Below are positions 1-5,142 of a stretch of 5,142 bases of DNA, piece by piece. Positions within the stretch are counted from its first letter, which is position 1. The number at the start of each line of letters is the position of its first letter. The notes beneath the pieces were generated by a model that ran no database searches, was not told the DNA's origin, and worked only from the letters and a program-made list of their open reading frames with translations. This stretch comes from Acidobacteriota bacterium (GTDB taxonomy: Bacteria > Acidobacteriota > Aminicenantia > UBA2199), in the NCBI GenBank assembly GCA_021817755.1, contig JAKAGC010000369.1, positions 1 through 5,142 of the forward strand, given 5' to 3'. A program made the position numbers and the translations under genes.

Positions 1-26
1 TACATAGACCTAAAAAGAATGTCAAT

Positions 27-57
27 GTTAAAAGGGGACAGGCAAATTTTTTTTAAC
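27..57. repeat. REP-like element: GGGGACAGGC inside an inverted repeat
   Basis: Perfect 7-bp arms GTTAAAA (27-33) and TTTTAAC (51-57) enclose GGGGACAGGC followed by AAA and T4. The G-rich core stands out sharply from its AT-rich surroundings. From memory, motifs of the form AAAAGGGGACAG followed by a T-run recur as dispersed repeats next to RAYT (IS200-like, Y1) transposase genes in several bacterial phyla. Only one copy is seen here and no transposase, so the assignment is tentative. Confidence 0.35.
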
Positions 58-146
58 ACCGATAGATATCCTCTAATTATCTAATTTTATGTGTCTCAAT
101 AGTGGTAATTTTGTTTAATAAGAGAAGAGAAAAGGAGTATTGTTTT

Positions 147-166
147 AACCACTTTTCAAAGTGATT
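147..166 (-). terminator. Weak hairpin downstream of the 768-aa S9 gene, possible transcript end
   Basis: On the minus strand AATCACTT-TGAA-AAGTGGTT can fold into an 8-bp stem with one G-U pair and a 4-nt loop. It lies about 76 nt after the stop codon. The T-rich stretch TCCTTTTCTCTTCTCTT begins about 10 nt after the stem, not directly at its base, so it is a poor fit to an intrinsic terminator. It could instead be a 3'-end processing or stabilising hairpin. Confidence 0.3.
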
Positions 167-241
167 GAAAGAATTGAATTTTTTCTCCTATTTTGCTTCA
201 TTTTATATAGGGTTAGTTTTAAGGAATTTTTACAATATATC

Positions 242-2548
242 TTACTTCTTGTCCATCGATTTAATATGGTATTCTTTGGGGGGGTCCGTTTGAAGCAGAT
301 TTTTTACGAAAAAATCCCATCGTTTCCTTATGAAATATGAAGATTTATTCAAACCATGTCCATAATTGGGTACAATTAATAATTCGAAATCCTTATTGGC
401 TTTCATTAACGCATCTACCAATTGAATAGTACAGGACATATTAACATTTTCATCGATATCTCCATGAATTAACATTAATTTTCCTTTTAGTTTGTATGCA
501 TTGGTAATATTTGATTGATCGATATAGTGTTTTTCTACAGGATAGCCCATCCATAATTCGGTCCACCAGGCTTTATCCATCCGATGGTCGTGATTTCCGG
601 CAGATGAAATTCCAACTTTGTAAAAATCAGGATGAGTTAACATGGCATGAACGGTATCGTAACCGCCAGCAGAATGCCCATAAATTCCTACTCGTTCCAA
701 ATCTATGTATGGATATTTTTGTGATAGCTGAGTGAAACCGGCAATATGATCATCGATTCCTCCATCACCGAGATTTTTATAGGACATATTATGAAATTCC
801 CGCGATCGTTTTGATGTTCCCATTCCGTCGATTTCGATGACGATAAATCCTAATTGAGCAAAAGAATGGGCTTCACTGCGGTATGCCCAGAATGATTTGG
901 GAGCAAAAAAATTATGAGGGCCTGTATAAATTTTATCTATAATGGGGTATTTTTTTGAAGGATCAAAATTCACAGGACGATAGATCACACCATAAATATC
1001 GGTTTTTCCATCCCTGGCTTTGGCACAAAAAGGTTCAGGTGGCTTCCATCCGGTTTCCAAAAGTAAATGGATATCCGCTTTTTCAAGGGTTCGAATAATT
1101 TTCCCATCTTTACTATTCCTTAATAATGTCACCGGAGGTTGCTCTACGGTGGAATAGTTGTCTATGAAATACCGATTATCCGGGGAAAATTGGACAAAAT
1201 GCTCGGCATTTTCAGGAGTTAAGAGTTTTAAGTTGCTGCCATCGAGGTTAACTCTGTAAAGATGGCGAAAATAGAGATTTCTGTTGGGTTCTTTTCCACT
1301 GGCAGTGAAATAAATGATTTTTGCTTTTTCATCGATAGAAACAATTTCTCGAACAACCCATGGTCCTTGTGTAATAGGGTTTTTAAATTTGCCTGTATTG
1401 GCATCATACCGGTACAAATGATTCCAATTGTTTCGTTCGGAATACCAGATCATTTCGCTACAATCTTTGAATATTTGAATTGTGAAAGTTGTTGCATCAA
1501 TATAAGTAGGAGATTTCTCTTCCATAATGATAGGAGCAGCACCGTTATTTGTATCTACTTTCCTGAGTTGTACAGAGCTATAACCTCTACTGTATTGATA
1601 ATAAAAAAAGGTGTTGGGATCCGGGAAAAAAGTATAATCCCAGGGATTTCCATAATACCGTAGAGATAGAGGGGGGGCATCTATTTTAATCATTTTCCGG
1701 GATTCCACTTCGAAAATAAAAAGATCTGCAGAGGGAATATCGATTTCACCGGGCAAAGGATAAGTAAATGAATATGCCCGAGGACGTCCTCCATCGGGTG
1801 GAACAGATTGAATAATATGCATTTTTCCGGATTTTCTTTGATCGATTCGGTATGTGATAAAGCGTTTGGAATCGGGGGACCATATGACATCCGCAGGTTG
1901 TTTTACATTCTCAGTGCCCTGGTCTACCATTTGTTGTCCACCAAGCACTGGCGTTGCATAATCATAATTCTGAATACCGTCTGTTGTCAATTGAAATTCT
2001 TCTTTAGTTTTTGTAGAACGTAGAAAGAGGTTATAATTATGGGTAAGAACAGTCCATTTTTCATCAGGAGAAATCCCTTCTTCAACCGGTGGTTTAGGGG
2101 GTAATATTTTACAGGTATTGGTTTTTAAATCATATTGCCATAAATCACTTCCGATATTGAATTCGATCTCTTTCCCGGTTTTTGAAATGGAGATGGAATC
2201 AAACGGCAGATTACTGCTTGTAAAACTATTACTATTATGACTGGTTTTATTCATTTCATTTAATAATGCATTAGCAAGTTTTTCATGATCGAAAAGGGGA
2301 GTAACGATATTATTAATGGGATCTACCTTGAGAAATACTTTTTTGTCTTGGGTTTGTCTGTGGAGATACCAAAAGGAAGGGCCATTGTTGATCCAATTAG
2401 GGATGATACTCATATTGAATACAAGTTTATCGAGATTTTGGGGAAGAAATTGTTCTGCTCTTTTATAATCTTCAATAGTTATATCGGCTTGGCAGATATA
2501 AGGCATAATAGAGATAAAAATTATTAACAAAAAGGTTTGAATTTTCAT
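242..2548 (-). CDS. Exported S9-family serine peptidase, divergent DPP IV-like (prolyl oligopeptidase clan)
   Basis: Predicted exported serine peptidase of 768 aa, full length for a DPP IV-type S9 protein. Residues 1-21 look like a type I signal peptide: KIQ, a hydrophobic core, and likely cleavage after CQA. Roughly 50-500 form a beta-propeller (DPPIV_N-like) with PD40-type strands ISPDEKW (about 159), IWSPDSKRF (222) and FSPDNRYF (454). Roughly 510-755 are the alpha/beta-hydrolase domain. The visible triad is Ser626 (GHSAGG), Asp699 (HGDIDENV) and His731 (PNYGHG), with Tyr541 (YTGP) as the oxyanion tyrosine. The DPP IV EE motif is not kept (T-E-N at 212-214), and the positions of the S1 tyrosines 662/666 of human DPP IV read Asp and Trp in the MDKAWWTELWMG segment. 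Strict X-Pro dipeptidyl activity is therefore doubtful. The motif set NLGDGG, HRMDK.WW and WMG matches, from memory, a bacterial S9 subgroup of unassigned specificity. The ATG is supported by AGGAG 7 nt upstream. It is the last recognised gene of the cluster. Confidence 0.93.
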   Translation of the reverse strand: MKIQTFLLIIFISIMPYICQADITIEDYKRAEQFLPQNLDKLVFNMSIIPNWINNGPSFWYLHRQTQDKKVFLKVDPINNIVTPLFDHEKLANALLNEMNKTSHNSNSFTSSNLPFDSISISKTGKEIEFNIGSDLWQYDLKTNTCKILPPKPPVEEGISPDEKWTVLTHNYNLFLRSTKTKEEFQLTTDGIQNYDYATPVLGGQQMVDQGTENVKQPADVIWSPDSKRFITYRIDQRKSGKMHIIQSVPPDGGRPRAYSFTYPLPGEIDIPSADLFIFEVESRKMIKIDAPPLSLRYYGNPWDYTFFPDPNTFFYYQYSRGYSSVQLRKVDTNNGAAPIIMEEKSPTYIDATTFTIQIFKDCSEMIWYSERNNWNHLYRYDANTGKFKNPITQGPWVVREIVSIDEKAKIIYFTASGKEPNRNLYFRHLYRVNLDGSNLKLLTPENAEHFVQFSPDNRYFIDNYSTVEQPPVTLLRNSKDGKIIRTLEKADIHLLLETGWKPPEPFCAKARDGKTDIYGVIYRPVNFDPSKKYPIIDKIYTGPHNFFAPKSFWAYRSEAHSFAQLGFIVIEIDGMGTSKRSREFHNMSYKNLGDGGIDDHIAGFTQLSQKYPYIDLERVGIYGHSAGGYDTVHAMLTHPDFYKVGISSAGNHDHRMDKAWWTELWMGYPVEKHYIDQSNITNAYKLKGKLMLIHGDIDENVNMSCTIQLVDALMKANKDFELLIVPNYGHGLNKSSYFIRKRWDFFVKNLLQTDPPKEYHIKSMDKK

Positions 2549-2555
2549 TTATATA

Positions 2556-2560
2556 CTCCT
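2556..2560 (-). promoter_or_regulatory. Shine-Dalgarno site of the 768-aa S9 peptidase gene
   Basis: On the minus strand the sequence reads AGGAG, followed by 7 nt (TATATAA) and the ATG at 2548. Spacing and core match a canonical ribosome binding site and support that start, which directly opens a signal peptide. Confidence 0.8.
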
Positions 2561-2579
2561 GTTAATCATAAATAAAAGT

Positions 2580-2594
2580 GGTATAAAAAATACC
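2580..2594. repeat. Inverted repeat, 5-bp arms (GGTAT / ATACC)
   Basis: Perfect 5-bp arms GGTAT and ATACC flank an A5 centre on the plus strand (T5 on the transcribed-sense minus strand). It lies one base from the neighbouring inverted repeat and about 30 nt upstream of the ATG of the 768-aa gene. It could be a small operator or a 5'-UTR hairpin. It is short enough to be chance. Confidence 0.3.
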
Positions 2595-2595
2595 C

Positions 2596-2617
2596 TTCAA
2601 TTCTAATTATAATTGAA
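2596..2617. repeat. Inverted repeat, 7-bp arms (TTCAATT / AATTGAA)
   Basis: Perfect 7-bp arms TTCAATT (2596-2602) and AATTGAA (2611-2617) flank an 8-nt loop. The stem is nearly all A/T, so as an RNA hairpin it would be weak. As DNA it could be an operator, and it overlaps the TATAAT hexamer at 2606-2611. In this AT-rich context chance occurrence is a real alternative. Confidence 0.35.
2606..2611 (-). promoter_or_regulatory. Possible -10 hexamer TATAAT before the 768-aa S9 gene
   Basis: A perfect TATAAT lies on the minus strand about 57 nt upstream of the ATG at 2548. The hexamers at 16-18 nt upstream do not resemble TTGACA, and the region is very AT-rich, so this is a weak call. Confidence 0.2.
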
Positions 2618-2703
2618 AATCATTGGTCAGGTGGATTCTTATCCTTTTCGAAAGTCTATATGAAAAACAATTCTTTATAAAATGCGTCCTAACAAATAAA
2701 GAC

Positions 2704-4971
2704 CTAATGAGAAGAACCGGACGGACCTGGGGGAAGATGTTCCATGAGATAGCGGGTAAGAAGTTTATAGAGATGTCGAGTTGTATTTTTTCCTTCGCGG
2801 ATGCTGTGCGTGCGATTCGGGTAGGTCATTACTGTAAATTGCTTATCTGCTGCCACAAGAGCATCTATAAGTCTTTCAGTTCCCTGGTAATGAACATTAT
2901 CATCACCTGTTCCATGAACAATTAACAGGTTCCCTTCAAGTTTATCGGCAAAAGTAATAGGAGATCCGTTTTTATAACCATCTTCATTATCTTTAAGCAA
3001 TCCCATATATCTTTCCTGGTAGAAACAATTATAAAGAAGTTGATCAGGTACAGGAGCCACGGACATAGCAGTATGGTATAGCTTTGGATAGCGGAAAATG
3101 GCATTTAGTGTCATTGTACCACCACCACTCCATCCCCAGATACCAATTCTTTCGGCATCAACATAAGGACGGGATTTTATAATTTCTTTAACTGCGGCTG
3201 CTTGATCTGCGGAAGCTTGAATCCCGATTTGACGATAGACGGATTTCCGCCACGCTCTACCTTTGGGAGCAGGAGTACCGCGGTTTTCAATACTCATTAC
3301 AATATAACCTTGCTGTGTAAGATACAAATACCATAAATAGCGGTTCCTATTCCAATTGTCAGTAACAGTTTGACCTGCCGGTTCACCATATACATAAAAA
3401 AGTACAGGGTACTTTTTAGAAGGATCGAAATTGGCGGGTTTGAGGCACCATGCATCCAGAATTGCATCTCCGATATTGACTGTAAAAAACTCGGGTTTTT
3501 GAGGATTGAATTTATTTAACTCATCATTAAATGAGGAATTGTTTTCAAGAATTTGAAGGGTTTTATGATCTTTTAAGCGAATCAATTCGACAAACGGAGG
3601 AGTACTAAACGTATTTAAGCTATGAATTGCCCAACGACTATCGGGGGAAATATTATAAGTATGAAATCCAACCTGGTTTAAAGGAGTAACCAATTGAGGT
3701 TTTCCTTTACCGTCCAATGTAGTTTTATATAAATAACTTCGTGCTGCATCATTAGGGGAAGCTGTAAAATATAACCATCCGTTTTTTTCATCTGCCTCCT
3801 GGACATCAATTACATCGTAATCTCCTGAAGTAATGAGTCTTAGATTTCCATTCAATAGAGAAACAATATAGACATGCTTCCAACCATCTCTTTCGCTGAT
3901 CCAGAGAAATGATTTTCCATTTTCCATCCATCGGAAGAATTCATTCACATCAACCCAGCATGGATCTTGTTCGGTGAGAATTGTTTTTACTTCGCCGGTG
4001 AGAATATTTCCTTCGAGAAGGGTATTGGTGTTTTGCTGCCGGTTTAAGCGTTGATATAGAATTTTTTTTGAATTCTGCTCCCAATCCATACGAACAAGGT
4101 ATTGAGCAGAGGGATCACCGGGGGTGTTCATCCATATGGTATTTCCCCCTGAAGCAGGTACTACGCCGATACGGCAGGTAGGTAGTGGCGTGCCAATTTT
4201 AGGATAGGGAAACGAAATAATCTGCGGATACAATTGGGTAGTATCATCAATCATATGGAAGATTTTCTCATCATGAGTATTAATTTGCCAGTAAGCAATA
4301 TATGCACTATCAGGGCTCCATATAGACGCATCTCGTAAATTAAATTCCTCTTCGTAAGCCCAATCGGATGTAGCATTTATGATTGTAGAAGATCCGTCAG
4401 AGGTTAACTGGATAATGGTTTGCTTTTCGGGGGAATCATCGATGTGTTGAATGTAAAGATTGTTTTTATAAACATAACTTACTTGTGTTCCATCGGGAGA
4501 GAATTTTGCGAACATCATTGAAGCAGACTCGATATCTTTCCCGAGTTTGAAGAGATTTCGGGAATGTAAATTGAGAACCCAGTAATCGCCTCTGGTATTT
4601 CTTCGCCATACTCGTTGAGAATTTGTGTAGATTAGAAGCCGTTTCATATCTGAGGAGAACGCATAATCATCAACAGTGAGTGGAGTCGTTTGTCCATTTG
4701 GAACAAGGAGAGATGCTGAAACCAAAATATTGCGTTTTAATGTTTTTAAATCATAAAAAACAATATCCTGTCCATTTTTAATGGTAGTGGATGGTTCCGG
4801 TAATGTATACCCCTTTCCGGAAGAAATCCATTGGATAGTACCTGGGGCTTTTACGGTTAAGTGGGTGTTATCAAAAATTCGATCAAGGGTCAACCCCTCT
4901 GTAGTTCCAAATAAATTTAGACTAATGGATAGTATCCCGAAAAAAATAATAAAGATCCGATATCTCTTCAT
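2704..4971 (-). CDS. Exported dipeptidyl peptidase IV-like serine peptidase (family S9B)
   Basis: Predicted to release X-Pro or X-Ala dipeptides from peptide N-termini outside the cytoplasm. It has 755 aa from the ATG at 4971, typical of DPP IV. A signal peptide covers about 1-22 (MKRYR, hydrophobic core, LFG). A beta-propeller spans about 60-490, with FSPDG (157), IWSPDS (217) and ISPDS (441). The catalytic domain spans about 515-748. Counterparts of human DPP IV residues are visible: Arg123 in VWRR (R125), Glu208/Glu209 in WAYEEEF (E205/E206), Tyr528 in VYGEP (Y547), Ser615 in GWSGGG (S630), Tyr647 and Tyr651 before QERYMG (Y662/Y666), Asp690 and Asn692 in GTGDDNVH (D708/N710) and His722 in NRTHSI (H740). 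The residue after the catalytic Ser is Gly, not the Tyr of classical GWSYGG. The start lies 1 nt past the stop of the upstream M24 gene, implying co-transcription. An in-frame TTG at 4980 is rejected because it leaves 1 nt to the ribosome binding site. Mature enzymes of this family are usually dimeric. Confidence 0.95.
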   Translation of the reverse strand: MKRYRIFIIFFGILSISLNLFGTTEGLTLDRIFDNTHLTVKAPGTIQWISSGKGYTLPEPSTTIKNGQDIVFYDLKTLKRNILVSASLLVPNGQTTPLTVDDYAFSSDMKRLLIYTNSQRVWRRNTRGDYWVLNLHSRNLFKLGKDIESASMMFAKFSPDGTQVSYVYKNNLYIQHIDDSPEKQTIIQLTSDGSSTIINATSDWAYEEEFNLRDASIWSPDSAYIAYWQINTHDEKIFHMIDDTTQLYPQIISFPYPKIGTPLPTCRIGVVPASGGNTIWMNTPGDPSAQYLVRMDWEQNSKKILYQRLNRQQNTNTLLEGNILTGEVKTILTEQDPCWVDVNEFFRWMENGKSFLWISERDGWKHVYIVSLLNGNLRLITSGDYDVIDVQEADEKNGWLYFTASPNDAARSYLYKTTLDGKGKPQLVTPLNQVGFHTYNISPDSRWAIHSLNTFSTPPFVELIRLKDHKTLQILENNSSFNDELNKFNPQKPEFFTVNIGDAILDAWCLKPANFDPSKKYPVLFYVYGEPAGQTVTDNWNRNRYLWYLYLTQQGYIVMSIENRGTPAPKGRAWRKSVYRQIGIQASADQAAAVKEIIKSRPYVDAERIGIWGWSGGGTMTLNAIFRYPKLYHTAMSVAPVPDQLLYNCFYQERYMGLLKDNEDGYKNGSPITFADKLEGNLLIVHGTGDDNVHYQGTERLIDALVAADKQFTVMTYPNRTHSIREGKNTTRHLYKLLTRYLMEHLPPGPSGSSH

Positions 4972-4972
4972 T

Positions 4973-5142
4973 TTATACAAACCTCCTTAATGCTTCTACT
5001 TCCTCTATGGTTTTGGGTTTAGGTTTTCCCAAACGTCGATATCCATTCGAAGTGATTAGAAAATTTTCTTCATTTCGGATACCGCCGAAGCTTTTATAAG
5101 GTTCAATTTTATCATAGTTAATAAATTCAGTGAAGCGTTTTT
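4973..5142 (-). CDS. M24-family metallopeptidase (aminopeptidase P-like), C-terminal 55 aa only
   Basis: The 3' end of a gene that enters from the right edge; it stops with TAA at 4975-4973. The 55 visible residues begin KRFTEFINYD and end EALRRFV. They contain GGIRNEENFLIT, matching the last conserved strand of the pita-bread fold, where G-I-R-x-E carries the final metal-ligand Glu (fragment Glu24, with Arg22 two before it; E406 and R404 in E. coli PepP). The following SNGYRRLGKPKPKTIEEVEAL tail resembles that of bacterial Xaa-Pro aminopeptidases. Those enzymes use two metal ions, usually Mn, to release the residue in front of a proline. The other four ligands and any signal peptide lie outside the window, so prolidase or another M24 member is not excluded. 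Only 1 nt separates its stop from the DPP IV-like gene. Confidence 0.8.
   Translation of the reverse strand, partial: KRFTEFINYDKIEPYKSFGGIRNEENFLITSNGYRRLGKPKPKTIEEVEALRRFV
4982..4987 (-). promoter_or_regulatory. Shine-Dalgarno site AGGAGG of the DPP IV-like gene, inside the M24 coding sequence
   Basis: The minus strand reads AGGAGG, then 10 nt, then the ATG at 4971. The same six bases are the adjacent Arg-Arg codons near the end of the upstream gene (LRRFV-stop). The distance favours the ATG over the TTG at 4980, which would be only 1 nt away. Confidence 0.85.

Larger units (their letters stand above)
1..241. other. Non-coding region downstream of the peptidase cluster
   Basis: These 241 bp follow the stop of the 768-aa gene and are markedly AT-rich (about 22% G+C in 181-240). 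I see no credible gene on either strand. The region holds a weak hairpin (147-166), a purine-rich stretch at 119-137 whose AAAGGAG is not followed by a usable open frame, and a GGGGACAGGC-centred element at 27-57. What lies beyond the left edge is unknown. Confidence 0.6.
2549..2703 (-). other. AT-rich intergenic gap between the two S9 genes
   Basis: This 155-bp gap separates the 755-aa gene from the 768-aa gene. It holds the ribosome binding site of the downstream gene, two adjacent inverted repeats (2580-2594 and 2596-2617) and a TATAAT hexamer on the minus strand at 2606-2611. No good -35 lies at the usual distance, so a promoter here is only possible. No GC-rich stem with a U-tract is visible, so there is no convincing intrinsic terminator after the 755-aa gene. 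The downstream gene could be reached by read-through, by its own promoter, or both. No coding sequence was seen. Confidence 0.6.

Noticed and set aside
20..25. TTGACA on the minus strand as a -35 for a gene beyond the left edge
   Set aside because: A -10 at 16-18 nt would lie at or past the window edge, and the visible TATGTA is only 13 nt away. It cannot be assessed.
145..201. 18-aa minus-strand open frame (begins MKQNRRKN) after the S9 gene
   Set aside because: It is very short, lacks a ribosome binding site and overlaps the hairpin at 147-166; chance is the simplest explanation.
945..975. Shared NFDPSKKYP segment in both S9 proteins as a sign of recent duplication or gene conversion
   Set aside because: This is a common S9 motif at the entry to the hydrolase domain. 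The underlying codons and flanking residues differ, and the propellers are strongly diverged, so the paralogy is old.
1262..1663. 133-codon open frame on the plus strand
   Set aside because: It lies wholly antisense to the beta-propeller of the S9 gene, has no ribosome binding site, and its Cys/Ile/Phe-rich product matches no family I know.
2486..2548. Lipoprotein signal (Cys19) in the 768-aa S9 protein
   Set aside because: The residues before the Cys (MPYI) do not fit a lipobox. A type I cleavage after CQA fits better.
2672..2702. TCTTTAT/ATAAAGA inverted repeat just after the stop of the DPP IV-like gene as a terminator
   Set aside because: The 7-bp stem has one G-C pair and a 17-nt loop, so it would not be stable, although GTTTTT follows. 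It is not convincing as an intrinsic terminator.
2623..2925. 100-codon open frame on the plus strand crossing the intergenic gap
   Set aside because: Two thirds of it are antisense to the conserved end of the DPP IV-like gene. The composition looks random and there is no upstream Shine-Dalgarno sequence.
4972..4980. Alternative TTG start for the DPP IV-like gene at 4980, adding three residues (MYK)
   Set aside because: It would lie 1 nt from AGGAGG and overlap the upstream stop. The ATG at 4971 has 10-nt spacing and begins a standard signal peptide.

Overview
The window is low-GC DNA: sampled coding lines run at roughly 37-45% G+C and the gaps nearer 20-30% (rough hand counts). All recognisable genes are on the minus strand. 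They form one peptidase cluster that reads from the right edge to the left: the C-terminal end of an M24-family (aminopeptidase P-like) metallopeptidase, then two large serine peptidases of family S9 with DPP IV architecture. No mobile element gene, RNA gene or CRISPR array was seen. The organism is probably a Gram-negative-type bacterium, because both S9 proteins carry export signals. The clear AGGAG(G) ribosome binding sites argue mildly against typical Bacteroidota, where such sites are usually weak. The taxon cannot be fixed from this window.

Layout: 5142-4973 is the end of the M24 gene. Its stop lies 1 nt from the ATG of the next gene (4971-2704, 755 aa), whose Shine-Dalgarno sequence sits inside the M24 coding sequence. 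This is a tight, probably translationally coupled pair. The 755-aa protein keeps nearly every residue that defines true dipeptidyl peptidase IV: the propeller Arg and Glu pair, the two S1-pocket Tyr, the oxyanion Tyr and the Ser-Asp-His triad. A 155-bp AT-rich gap with two adjacent inverted repeats follows. Next is a 768-aa S9 paralogue (2548-242) with an intact triad but without the DPP IV N-terminus-binding glutamates and S1 tyrosines, so its substrate range should differ. The last 241 bp carry no gene. They hold a weak hairpin and a GGGGACAGGC-centred element resembling REP/RAYT-type repeats.

Working model (inference): the cluster degrades proline-containing peptides. An M24 aminopeptidase would release residues in front of proline, the DPP IV-like enzyme would release X-Pro dipeptides in the periplasm or at the cell surface, and the divergent S9 enzyme would act on other oligopeptides. 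I found no clearly undescribed system. The points most worth checking are the contrasting active sites of the two tandem S9 proteins and the possible dispersed repeat at the left edge.
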